Of a stretch of DNA of 64,000 bases, positions 35,103 to 42,477 are shown one piece after another. The notes beneath the pieces are model-generated. The model ran no database searches, had not been told where the DNA came from, and saw only the letters and a program-made list of their open reading frames with translations. Each line of letters begins with the position of its first letter. Position 1 is the first letter of the stretch. The position numbers and the translations under genes are program-made. The stretch is from UBA4720 sp041499635 (GTDB taxonomy: Bacteria > Gemmatimonadota > Gemmatimonadetes > Gemmatimonadales > Gemmatimonadaceae): assembly GCA_041499635.1 (NCBI GenBank), contig JBGQKT010000002.1, forward strand, positions 1 through 64,000, read 5' to 3'.

Positions 35103-35756
35103 ATGAAATCCGACATGCAACTCCAGAAAGACGTGATGGACGAGCTGCGATGGGAACCGACCGTCTCGGAAAAAGAGATCGCAGTTGCGGTAAAGGATGG
35201 TGTAGTGACGTTGGGCGGCTATGTGCAGAGCTACGCGCAAAAGCGCGCGGCTGAGCATGCTGTCGCAAGAGTCGCTGGCGTGCGCGCGGTTGCCGAGGAC
35301 ATTCAGGTGAAGCTTCCGACCTCGCGACAGCGCTCTGACACCGAGGTCGCGCATGCTGTGATCAATGCGCTCAAGTGGGACACTGAAGTTCCCGACGAGC
35401 TGATCAAAGCCAAAATCCAAAACGGCTGGGTCACGCTCGAAGGTGGCGTCGAGTTCTTCTACCAGAAGAGCGCTGCCGAGCGATGCGTCAGGTTCCTCAA
35501 CGGAGTGAAAGGCGTAAGCAACGTCATTTCCGTGAAACCGGGCGTGACGACGACAAAAGTCACGCAGAACATCGAGGCTGCCCTGAAGCGTCGCGCCGAG
35601 GTGGACGCCGACAAGATCAAAGTCGATACGCTCGACGGTAAGGTCACGCTGCGCGGATCCGTCCACTCGTGGTTGGAGATGAAGGAAGCGGAGAACGCGG
35701 CGTGGGCAACTCCGGGAGTGTGGTCGGTCGACGACAAGCTCATGGTAACGCTGTAA
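35103..35756 (+). CDS. Protein with three BON domains
   Basis: A 217-residue protein made of three consecutive BON domains (about 5-72, 78-145 and 150-217). Each has the pattern of a short helix, a VTLxGxV strand and a hydrophobic closing strand: GVVTLGGYVQS, GWVTLEGGVEF, GKVTLRGSVHS. No signal peptide is seen, so it is probably cytoplasmic, unlike OsmY. BON domains are thought to bind membranes or other hydrophobic ligands. Triple-BON proteins are frequent in USP-rich stress clusters. The strong AAGGAGG site decides the start. Confidence 0.9.
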   Translation: MKSDMQLQKDVMDELRWEPTVSEKEIAVAVKDGVVTLGGYVQSYAQKRAAEHAVARVAGVRAVAEDIQVKLPTSRQRSDTEVAHAVINALKWDTEVPDELIKAKIQNGWVTLEGGVEFFYQKSAAERCVRFLNGVKGVSNVISVKPGVTTTKVTQNIEAALKRRAEVDADKIKVDTLDGKVTLRGSVHSWLEMKEAENAAWATPGVWSVDDKLMVTL

Positions 35757-35765
35757 TGGTTGGAT

Positions 35766-36103
35766 TCATCGGCGAATCCCCGACACACAAACAGGGTTTC
35801 GCCGATGATTTCAGCGCCGATGACTCGTCATATTTCCCCTCGCATTCACGGGACGGAAAACCGTGAATGAGCTCTTCACAGGGACGCCGAAGAAGAGCAG
35901 TACGATGGAGGTTCGAATCCGTCGTGCAGATTGTGAGGTAGCTGGCCACAATTGAAAATCCGGAATCTCCGGAAAACCCGAGTCGGCCGTCAGACAGAGG
36001 TGAGGACACCAGTCGCCTGTGTGAGATTCACAGAACACGAACCGGCGGGTATCCGCCAGCAAACGGAGCCTTCGCAGAGTGGGAAACCACAATGCGAGGG
36101 CTC
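35766..36103 (+). ncRNA. Candidate structured RNA region (multiple hairpins)
   Basis: The 463-bp gap 35757-36219 has no credible gene but contains a series of hairpins. They are an 11-bp perfect stem (35766-35776/35798-35808), a 9-bp perfect stem (35843-35851/35861-35869), a 7-bp stem (35871-35877/35892-35898), and an 8-bp stem with loop GGTTCGAA (35902-35909/35918-35925). A 5-bp GC stem (36044-36048/36053-36057) follows. The last is an 11-bp stem (36066-36076/36093-36103) whose inside is a 4-bp stem capped by a GAAA tetraloop (36083-36086). The GNRA cap indicates the plus strand. It matches no RNA class I can name; transcription is not proven. Confidence 0.45.
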
Positions 36104-36153
36104 TCGTTGTTTGCACCGTGTTGGGATTTCACTGATGCTTTTTCCAGCTTTTT

Positions 36154-36161
36154 CCTGACAG
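36154..36161 (+). promoter_or_regulatory. CCTGACAG motif upstream of second hydrolase
   Basis: TTTTTCCTGACAGCGTTTAG sits 59 bp before the start at 36220. It matches the PPOX-gene site at 45736-45748 in 14 of 17 positions. CTGACA could also act as a -35 box, so operator and promoter interpretations are both possible. Confidence 0.45.
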
Positions 36162-36219
36162 CGTTTAGTGATCCACACGCCAGATTAGTGCGCGACCATT
36201 ACCCGAGGACGCGCGCGCC

Positions 36220-36945
36220 ATGACGACGATATCCTATTCCAGACCAATCGATCGCCCCGTACGAATTCAAATTGACGGCGGGTCGATCGAAGCTGACTGG
36301 ACAATGCCCATGGACCCGCAGGGTGTTGTGATATTCGCACACGGAAGCGGCAGCAGCCGGTTCAGTCGGCGAAATCGGATCGTCACGAGAGAGCTTTACG
36401 ACCAGAAGTTCGGTTCGCTGCTCGTAGATCTCCTCACCGCCGATGAAGAGCGTGAGGATATGCTCACCGCCGCCTTGCGATTCGACGTCAATCTCTTGTC
36501 AGAGAGATTGATTGCCGCAGCAACCTGGGTAAAGGGAGAAGGCGACTCGGCATTTCTGCCAGTCGGATTCTTTGCTACGGGTGTCGGCGCAGCAGCGGCA
36601 TTGCATGCTGCCGCCTACAGACCAAATCTCGTCGACGCAATCGTGTCACGAGGCGGTAGACCTGACCTCGCCGGCGTTGCGCTGCACAAGGTAAAAGCGC
36701 CGACGCTACTCATCGTCGGCGGCGACGACGTTCAGACACTGGCACTGAATCGCTGGGCGTACTGGCGCCTCGATTGCGAGCGAAAGCTCGAAGTGATACG
36801 AGGGGCAACACATCGCTTCGAAGAGCGTGGCGCGATGGAGACCGCAACAGCCCTGGCCATGGAATGGTTCGACGTGCACCTCCCATCCCGGCCCACTCAC
36901 TTCTTTCTACCGAGAACGACTTCGACGAGCGCGCTCCACGCGTGA
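36220..36945 (+). CDS. Alpha/beta hydrolase-like protein lacking the nucleophile serine
   Basis: A 241-residue paralogue of the hydrolase at 26184: VIFAHGSGSSRFSRRN, SRGGRPDLAGVALHKVKAPT and the acid/His regions VGGDDVQTLA and ATHRFEERGA are conserved. At the nucleophile elbow the sequence is GFFATGVGAAAAL instead of GLFGASTGAAAAL, so the serine position is glycine in codon GGT. The frame is intact and the rest of the fold is well conserved, which argues against simple decay. It may be a pseudoenzyme, a binding protein, or an enzyme using another residue. Confidence 0.85.
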   Translation: MTTISYSRPIDRPVRIQIDGGSIEADWTMPMDPQGVVIFAHGSGSSRFSRRNRIVTRELYDQKFGSLLVDLLTADEEREDMLTAALRFDVNLLSERLIAAATWVKGEGDSAFLPVGFFATGVGAAAALHAAAYRPNLVDAIVSRGGRPDLAGVALHKVKAPTLLIVGGDDVQTLALNRWAYWRLDCERKLEVIRGATHRFEERGAMETATALAMEWFDVHLPSRPTHFFLPRTTSTSALHA

Positions 36946-37161
36946 GTCCTCCTCACCTTCGAAGAACATAGTCGGAGGAGCATCGAGAATTCCCGCTGCT
37001 CCGAGCCACGCAGTCATTCCGCTCGCGAGCGCCTGCTGATCCGCCGGCGAAAGTTTGTGTAGCGCCGAGACAAGCCTCTCCTGACCCGATGCTTTTTCGG
37101 TCGGAGAAAACTGGAACTTTACCGGACTATTCGGAGGGGCTTTGTAGGGAGAATCCCAGCG
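36910..37161 (-). pseudogene. 84-codon open stretch in frame behind the copper protein gene (possible remnant)
   Basis: After the copper protein stop, two more in-frame stops occur within 9 bp. The same frame then stays open for 84 codons with coding-like composition, for example SALHKLSPADQQALASG and LGAAGILDAPPTMFFEG. No ATG, GTG or TTG occurs in its first half and the 3' end lies antisense to the hydrolase gene. It might be the tail of a former gene or chance. I recognise no family. Confidence 0.25.
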
Positions 37162-37170
37162 TCAGAATTA

Positions 37171-38337
37171 TTAGGGTTTCACGACCAGAAACCCAATTCC
37201 GCCCTTTTGCCCGTGGCCGAAGCCGTGGTTTACGAACGGAAACTCACCGGGAATGTCGCACATGAGCTCAAAGCACATGCCGCCGCCCGGAGCGACAGCC
37301 CACGTCTGAACACCGCGGATTGCGTTTGTCGGCGGTGCACCCAGATACACGGTATCGAACTGGTCGCCGACCACGTGGAAATTGCACGGATGCGTCGGCC
37401 CCGCATTGACAACCCAGAAGCGGACTTTGTCACCAACCTTCACCACGATTGGATCTTTGACGTACTGATTGGGACGGCCGTTGAAGGACACGAAATCAGG
37501 TATTGTCGAAAGCATTTTCTGATAGTCGAATGCAGCCACACCGCCCGCTGCCTCCGCGAGATAGAACTCACTCTGCACGAGCACGAATTCCCTGGCTGGG
37601 GGTAACGGCTCGCGCGGCGAGACAATGATCGCGCCGTGCATCCCCGAGCCGAGGTGCATCAAGACCGGTGCAGTACCGCAGTGGTACACGAACGCACCAG
37701 CCCATTTCGGCCTGAATCGATACGTGATGGACTGTCCCTTCGGGACGGAACGAAAGGCCACCTTGGGATCTATCTGCGCTGCGTGAAAATCCATCGAGTG
37801 CGGTACGGCCGCGTCGTTGGTCAGCGTGAACTCCACTGTGTCGCCAACTCGACAATGGACGACCGGACCGGGGATGCTGCCCTCGAACGTCCAACCTGCA
37901 ACGACAGTATCGTCACTGATTCGGATCGAGGCTTCACGCGCATGCCAGTGAAGACTGAGGTTGCCAGTAACGAGTGGTGGCAAGACAGGGTCGTAGCGAT
38001 GATACGACACATCGGATCGCACGGCGCCTGCGTGTCTCGCCGAAAGGTCAGTGTGTGGCGCGCCTTTCAACAGCGAGGAATCGAGCCTGCTGTCGGAGTT
38101 GCGATGTCGCAGAGAGTCCTGCTCTCGACCAGGTGTGAGGCCGCTCTCCGGTCCAGACCCTGCGCTCGTGTCCGACAGGTTTGCTTTGTCGGGGGCGGAG
38201 CAGGCGGCGAGTGCAGCGCCGACTCCCGGAATTGCGAGCGAGAGCGTAGATGCTTGAGCGAGGAACCGTCGTCTCGATGTCAGCGCCGGGGCCAAACCCG
38301 CAATTTCTGGAGAATGAGGCGGAAGCGGTGTGGACAT
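37171..38337 (-). CDS. Copper nitrite reductase-like (NirK-type) cupredoxin protein
   Basis: A 388-residue two-cupredoxin protein. The N-terminus has a Tat motif (SRRRFLAQ) and a lipobox-like ALAAC (Cys46), followed by a Ser/Asp-rich linker. Domain 1 has PHSMDFHAAQ (His180, Asp183, His185) and FVYHCGTAPVLMHLGSGMHG (His219, Cys220, His228, Met233), giving type 1 ligands and the type 2 half-site. Domain 2 has FHVVGDQFDTVYLG (His321) and FVNHGFGHGQKGG (His371). This pattern, including the active-site Asp, matches NirK. Nitrite reduction to NO is therefore likely but not proven, since related oxidases share the fold. No other denitrification gene is nearby. Confidence 0.75.
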   Translation of the reverse strand: MSTPLPPHSPEIAGLAPALTSRRRFLAQASTLSLAIPGVGAALAACSAPDKANLSDTSAGSGPESGLTPGREQDSLRHRNSDSRLDSSLLKGAPHTDLSARHAGAVRSDVSYHRYDPVLPPLVTGNLSLHWHAREASIRISDDTVVAGWTFEGSIPGPVVHCRVGDTVEFTLTNDAAVPHSMDFHAAQIDPKVAFRSVPKGQSITYRFRPKWAGAFVYHCGTAPVLMHLGSGMHGAIIVSPREPLPPAREFVLVQSEFYLAEAAGGVAAFDYQKMLSTIPDFVSFNGRPNQYVKDPIVVKVGDKVRFWVVNAGPTHPCNFHVVGDQFDTVYLGAPPTNAIRGVQTWAVAPGGGMCFELMCDIPGEFPFVNHGFGHGQKGGIGFLVVKP

Positions 38338-38444
38338 TTGTCACTCCTCGGAAACAATTGCTTTGCTGACACGACGCTGAATTCTCGACGCGCGCTGGCA
38401 GCCTCTATGCAATTCGGGCGCCGACTCAATCTTCGGATTTCTCA

Positions 38445-38460
38445 TCGGCAAAAACCGGAA
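38445..38460. repeat. Repeated 16-mer, copy 1 (upstream of nirK-like gene)
   Basis: TCGGCAAAAACCGGAA at 38445-38460 matches TCGGGCAAAACCGGAA at 38778-38793 in 14 of 16 positions. Copy 1 is 108 bp upstream of the copper protein gene. It overlaps the left half of an inverted repeat CCGGAA-N13-TTCCGG (38455-38479). Two copies flanking the small membrane gene suggest shared control of nirK-like and CBS genes. Confidence 0.45.
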
Positions 38461-38527
38461 GATCATCAGACGATTCCGGCTGACTGTGGCGGAAATCCCT
38501 GATGTGTCTTATCGGTGTATGCTCAGC

Positions 38528-38689
38528 TTACGTCTCTGCCTTCCGCGAATCCGCGCGCAGAAACAGAGCGCCGAACGCAAGCCACAGAAATGCGCCCACC
38601 CAGTGATGCGACCAGATCGCGTCGAGTAACGAGATCCCGAAGAAGATCAGAAACACCGTTACATTCGCGCCAAGCTTGAGATTGCCCAT
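38528..38689 (-). CDS. Small two-helix membrane protein (53 aa)
   Basis: A 53-residue reading frame beginning MGNLKLGANVTVFLIFFG and continuing through a hydrophobic stretch with LLDAIWSHHW, a second helix (VGAFLWLAFGALFL) and the tail RADSRKAET. The ATG at 38689 is preceded by GAGAGGAGTT, an excellent ribosome binding site. The ordered helix-charge-helix layout makes it a likely real gene. It is on the same strand as the nirK-like gene, 190 bp upstream. The function is unknown. Confidence 0.7.
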   Translation of the reverse strand: MGNLKLGANVTVFLIFFGISLLDAIWSHHWVGAFLWLAFGALFLRADSRKAET

Positions 38690-38777
38690 AACTCCTCTCG
38701 AGGCGATGTCAAAATCGCCGGTGAAGGTTTTGTCTCGCTATAGGACTCACGTTCGCCAATAAACGATGGTGTCGTTA

Positions 38778-38811
38778 TCGGGCAAAACCGGAAACGAAGG
38801 TCGGCGTTTCC
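38778..38811. promoter_or_regulatory. Repeated 16-mer copy 2 and 7-bp inverted repeat before CBS gene
   Basis: The second copy of the 16-mer (38778-38793) overlaps an inverted repeat GGAAACG-N8-CGTTTCC (38790-38796/38805-38811), about 92 bp before the CBS gene start. Further down, TTTCCCCTGATAAG (core 38833-38840) lies 63 bp before the start and is a weaker match to the GACAG motif. These are candidate operators. Confidence 0.4.
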
Positions 38812-38902
38812 CCACTCCGATTTCAAGTTTCCCCTGATAAGTCGTCGCTCTTGAACCCGGTATTGTCTCCTTGCAGATCAAATCCCTCTCAGGACGGCAG
38901 CC

Positions 38903-39487
38903 ATGCTCAGATTACGCGATATCATGACACGGGAAGTAGTGACTCTCGAACCGCAGATGACGCTTCGGGAAGCCATGGAGATCCTAAGCTCGCGGCATGT
39001 GAGCGGTGCACCCGTCATCTCAGGAAAGAAGGTCGTCGGCGTAATCTCAGCAGGCGATCTCCTTTCATTCGCAGCTGCACCGCCTCGCGACGATGAGCGG
39101 CAAGCGCAGCAGAGCCTCCCTGACGAATGGCAGGAGTCCGAAGAATGGGATGACGACGAGGAGTCGGAGTCTGCTTCGTTTTTCACCGACATGTGGGACG
39201 AGCATAGCGAGGACACGACCGATGTGATCGATACTCAGGGCGAGTCTTCGTCAGACGTCATGTCGAATCACGTCGTCGAAGAAGCCATGACGAAGACGAT
39301 CCGCTGGCTGTCGCCGAACGCAGACGCGATAAGCGCAGCAGACATGATGCGCCAGTACGGAGTCCATCGCGTACTCGTTGTCGCTCGCGGCAAGCTCGTA
39401 GGCATCGTTTCGGCAATGGACATTGCAAAAGCCGTCGCCAACCGTAAGCTGACAACCCGTACCTACGTGTTCGAGAAGAACCCGTGA
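38903..39487 (+). CDS. CBS-pair protein with acidic insert
   Basis: A 194-residue protein with two CBS domains, about 1-56 (RDIMTREVVTLEPQMTLREA, SGAPVISGKKVVGVISAGDL) and about 128-186 (VHRVLVVARGKLVGIVSAMD). They are separated by a strongly acidic insert of about 65 residues with EWQESEEWDDDEESESA. CBS pairs bind adenine nucleotides and act as energy sensors. The mycobacterial hypoxic response protein 1 (Rv2626c) is a stand-alone CBS pair of similar type but without the long acidic insert. The stop overlaps the MgtC/DUF4010 start (GTGA), so a nucleotide sensor may be coupled to a membrane protein. Confidence 0.88.
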   Translation: MLRLRDIMTREVVTLEPQMTLREAMEILSSRHVSGAPVISGKKVVGVISAGDLLSFAAAPPRDDERQAQQSLPDEWQESEEWDDDEESESASFFTDMWDEHSEDTTDVIDTQGESSSDVMSNHVVEEAMTKTIRWLSPNADAISAADMMRQYGVHRVLVVARGKLVGIVSAMDIAKAVANRKLTTRTYVFEKNP

Positions 39488-40752
39488 TTGGCAGGTTGCC
39501 CGCCGAGCTCGACGCCGCGGTACGGCTGGCAATCGCTGGGCTGGTTGGACTTGGAGTAGGGCTCGAGCGCGAATGGTCGGGACACACAACTGGACCCAAC
39601 GCGCGATTCGCCGGCCTGAGAACTTTTCTTCTGCTTGGGCTGATTGGCGGTGTAGCTGGCTTGCTGCTCAGTGAGTCACACGAAGGTCCTGCATCAGTCG
39701 CTATTGCCGGTGGCGCCGCAATCAGCATCGCTGCTTACATCATGGCAGTCCGCAGACCAAACGTAGACATTGACGGGACGACTGAAGCGGCAGCGCTGAT
39801 AGTCGTGCTACTCGGTGTACTCGCGGGCGAGAGGTATCTGGCATTATCAGCCGGCGCAGCATCGATCGTCGTGCTCGCCCTCAGCGAGAAAACTCGCCTG
39901 CATTGGATCGTGCGCCGTGTGAATGAGCAGGAGCTTCGCGCGGCGTTGCAGTTCGCCGTCCTTGCACTCGTTGTTTTGCCGCTCCTGCCGACTGGTCCCT
40001 TCTGGGGAGCAATCGATTTCAGACCGCGCGCGCTGTGGATGATCGTACTTCTGTTCTCGGGGCTCAACTTCATGGGATTTCTTGCGCGCAGAGCGCTTGG
40101 TCCGTCTTCCGGATATACGCTCACGGGCCTCGCCGGCGGACTCATTTCGTCCACCGCCGTCACTCTCGATTTTTCGCGAAAGAGCCGGCAGGAAGCAAGC
40201 ATCGCGCGCGGACTAGCATACGGCGTACTCGGCGCATGCACGATTCTCATTCCGCGAGTTCTGATCGTAAGCGCCGTCCTCAATACTGATGTTGCGATTC
40301 GACTCGCCTGGTTCCTGCTTCCTCCGGCAGCGCTGGGTGTAGCGATGCTCCTGTGGTCGAGACGCGGTCACGCCGATTCGGAGCAAGGCGTGAGTCTCGA
40401 TGTCGCGAATCCATTGCGGCTTGGAAACGCAATTCAAATGGCAATGGCATTTCAGGTCGCGATGGTGCTTCTCTCGTTTGTTCGGGGCATGTGGGGCTCG
40501 ACCGCTCTATATCCCGCTGCGGCGGTCCTCGGTCTCACTGACGTCGATGCATTGACGGTTTCGATGAGCAGGATCGATGGATCGGTTGTGCCGGGAATCG
40601 CCGCGCGCGCGATTGCTATTGGCATTCTCGCTAACACGCTGCTCAAGCTCGGATTGACTGTCGCGATGGGAAACAATCGCTTTCGCCGCGTCGCTTCGGC
40701 CGGATTGGGTGGCTTGGCTGCAGCGAGCGTTGTTGGATTACTTATCGCGTAA
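39484..40752 (+). CDS. MgtC/SapB plus DUF4010 membrane protein
   Basis: A 422-residue protein with about 12 membrane helices. The N-terminal MgtC/SapB domain has LAIAGLVGLGVGLEREWSG and FAGLRTFLLLGLIGGVAGLL, and the C-terminal DUF4010 region has GLNFMGFLARRALG and LTGLAGGLISSTAVTLDFSR. It starts with GTG at 39484, inside the CBS stop. MgtC-like domains affect Mg homeostasis and ATP-synthase activity in pathogens; the DUF4010 fusion class has unknown substrate. Its coupling to the CBS protein suggests regulation by adenine nucleotides. Confidence 0.87.
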   Translation: MIGRLPAELDAAVRLAIAGLVGLGVGLEREWSGHTTGPNARFAGLRTFLLLGLIGGVAGLLLSESHEGPASVAIAGGAAISIAAYIMAVRRPNVDIDGTTEAAALIVVLLGVLAGERYLALSAGAASIVVLALSEKTRLHWIVRRVNEQELRAALQFAVLALVVLPLLPTGPFWGAIDFRPRALWMIVLLFSGLNFMGFLARRALGPSSGYTLTGLAGGLISSTAVTLDFSRKSRQEASIARGLAYGVLGACTILIPRVLIVSAVLNTDVAIRLAWFLLPPAALGVAMLLWSRRGHADSEQGVSLDVANPLRLGNAIQMAMAFQVAMVLLSFVRGMWGSTALYPAAAVLGLTDVDALTVSMSRIDGSVVPGIAARAIAIGILANTLLKLGLTVAMGNNRFRRVASAGLGGLAAASVVGLLIA

Positions 40753-40755
40753 CGG

Positions 40756-41682
40756 TCAGGCGTTGCTCGGCACGAGAAGCACTGAGCACTCGGCCGCGCG
40801 CACAACTTTCATCGCGATTCCCCCGCCCGGCGTAATCGAAAAAGCCCCACGTCGCTTGACGCCGAGCACGATCAGCTCCGCTTTCACGCTTTGCGCGAAT
40901 TGATTGATTTCGCGAGCTGCATCTCCGTGCATTACAACTAAATCGGACTGCATGTGAGGGAGCGTGGCAAGCTGTTCATTCAACTTACGGAACGCGCTCT
41001 CGACTTCGGCGCGATATTCATGGTCGTACTCCGCCCAATCGACGCCGAGCGCTTCCGAGCGAGGCTCCACGTGCAACACCGATACGCTGTGAGGAGAGCC
41101 AACCATCTCGAGCACAGTTACAAAACTCGAGCGGTCTGCAGGAGACAGATCGAGAGCGATGACGGCGCGTTTCGGTAGTCTGGCAATCAAGGGCGCGGCG
41201 ACGAGAAGGGGTCGCTCGATTCGCCTGGCCAGCTGCGTCGCAGTCTCCTCCCCGAACAGGCGATCCACAACTCCGTGGCGGCTCGCTCCGACAATGACGA
41301 GATCCACGTTGCGTTCGTTTGCGACTTCGGCGATGACTGACGGTGGTTTGCCGATACGAATCTCAGTGCTCCATTTCGCCAATTTGCCGAGCTTCAGCAG
41401 CTGCTCCACCATGTCGATGCGTAGCGCGTCTTCTCTCGATTTGTCGATTCCCGTTGCAAGGATCGGCGTGCCTGGGGGCGGCATTATCGTCGGGAGCGGC
41501 TCGAGCACCGAGAGTACGTGCACTCGCGCGTGAAGCTCGGCCGCGATGAGCTCGGCAGCAGTGTACGCGGCGAGAGATGTCTCCGACCCATCGGTCGCGA
41601 TGAGGATGACGGGAGAACGTGTGCGCGAGCTGCGTTTCTCGGTAAGCTCGCGGACAATCGGGGTTTTCGCCGTAGCGGTCAT
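40756..41682 (-). CDS. Universal stress protein, tandem UspA domains (variant loops)
   Basis: A 308-residue double USP. Domain 1 has VILIATDGSETSLAAY, domain 2 has RAVIALDLSPADRSS. The phosphate loops read VGASRHGVVDRLFGEETATQ and LGVKRRGAFSITPGGGIA, both lacking the canonical GxxG-x9-G(S/T), so ATP binding is doubtful in either half. It follows the YceI gene by 16 bp and is convergent with the MgtC/DUF4010 gene with only 3 bp between. Confidence 0.9.
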   Translation of the reverse strand: MTATAKTPIVRELTEKRSSRTRSPVILIATDGSETSLAAYTAAELIAAELHARVHVLSVLEPLPTIMPPPGTPILATGIDKSREDALRIDMVEQLLKLGKLAKWSTEIRIGKPPSVIAEVANERNVDLVIVGASRHGVVDRLFGEETATQLARRIERPLLVAAPLIARLPKRAVIALDLSPADRSSFVTVLEMVGSPHSVSVLHVEPRSEALGVDWAEYDHEYRAEVESAFRKLNEQLATLPHMQSDLVVMHGDAAREINQFAQSVKAELIVLGVKRRGAFSITPGGGIAMKVVRAAECSVLLVPSNA

Positions 41683-41698
41683 GATCGTCTTCTCCCGT

Positions 41699-42388
41699 TC
41701 AATATTCAGGTGGCGCTCCCGGAACCTTTGCCTGTGTCATCGATTCGTGCTGCGCGGAAGCAAGAGCTTGTGGACTCACGTAGATCTCAAATTGAACTCG
41801 CACTTCGTTAGCGGTGCGCAGGACGCCGAACCACGGGCGCGGTGGAGTGATTCCAAAATCGGTCATTCGAATTGGCACTGTACCGCGAGCTCTGCGCGTG
41901 CCATCAGCAAGGCGTTCCGTTTTGACCGTCATGTTTACCGGACGCTCTACGCCTGCGACTGACATTTTTCCGGTCGCCTGGACGGAGAGGCCATCGTCGC
42001 TCAACACGGGTGTGATTTCGAAGTCGGCGATGATGTAGCTCATCTCCGGCAGCTTCGGCGCTTTGAGGGCGGTGTACATGTTCGCTTCCATGTGACGGTC
42101 ACCGCATTTGAGCATTCGAACCGGCACGATCACGTCAACGCCCCGAAGAGATCTTGAGACTGCAGCATCATCGCGACTGTCAACCGAATTCGCAGCGATT
42201 GCAATCAGCGCTTCCATTGCCGTCGCCTTGCACGTCCAGTCGCGAATGTTCGAGCTTCCCTCGAGCCAGAGCTTGCTGTCCGCGCGCACAGGAAGACGCA
42301 GTGTCCCGGATTTATCTTGCGCAGAAGCGGCGCTGCCCATCAGGATCAGCGCGCCGAGGACGATCAATAGAGTTGTGAGAAGTCTCAT
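41699..42388 (-). CDS. YceI-like periplasmic protein
   Basis: A 229-residue secreted protein. The start at 42388 gives MRLLTTLLIVLGALILMGSA, a Sec signal ending ASA-Q. The mature part has YceI features: SKLWLEGSSNIRDWTCKA, LKAPKLPEMSYIIADFEITP and AGVERPVNMTVKTERLADG, with MTDFGITPPRPWFGVLRTAN. YceI proteins are lipocalin-like and bind isoprenoid lipids. A second member is at 63405. It probably forms an operon with the USP 16 bp downstream. Confidence 0.85.
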   Translation of the reverse strand: MRLLTTLLIVLGALILMGSAASAQDKSGTLRLPVRADSKLWLEGSSNIRDWTCKATAMEALIAIAANSVDSRDDAAVSRSLRGVDVIVPVRMLKCGDRHMEANMYTALKAPKLPEMSYIIADFEITPVLSDDGLSVQATGKMSVAGVERPVNMTVKTERLADGTRRARGTVPIRMTDFGITPPRPWFGVLRTANEVRVQFEIYVSPQALASAQHESMTQAKVPGAPPEY

Positions 42389-42442
42389 GCTCTCAGAGTA
42401 CGATTTCGAGAGCGTTTTGAGAGTCGGGCGATGTTTGTGATT

Positions 42443-42451
42443 CTTGTAAGG
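42443..42451 (-). promoter_or_regulatory. CCTTACAAG motif upstream of YceI-USP pair
   Basis: On the minus strand TTTCCCTTACAAGAAT lies 55 bp upstream of the YceI start. It matches TTTCCCTGACAGGATT (PPOX gene) in 13 of 16 positions, and the core CTTACAAG keeps dyad symmetry. Confidence 0.4.
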
Positions 42452-42477
42452 GAAACCTTCGGGACGCGAGTAGCGGA

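Noticed and set aside
35890..35935. tRNA gene suggested by GGTTCGAATCC
   Set aside because: The T-stem has a mismatch and neither a 7-bp acceptor stem nor D and anticodon arms can be built at the right spacing.
36066..36103. Group II intron domain V
   Set aside because: It begins GAGCC and has a GNRA loop, but it is 38 instead of about 34 nt, has a symmetric internal loop, and no domain VI or reverse transcriptase is nearby.
35740..36178. Small reading frames of 60-100 codons on both strands in the BON-hydrolase gap
   Set aside because: They overlap the hairpins, lack ribosome binding sites, have no hydrophobic or domain-like pattern and run in conflicting frames.
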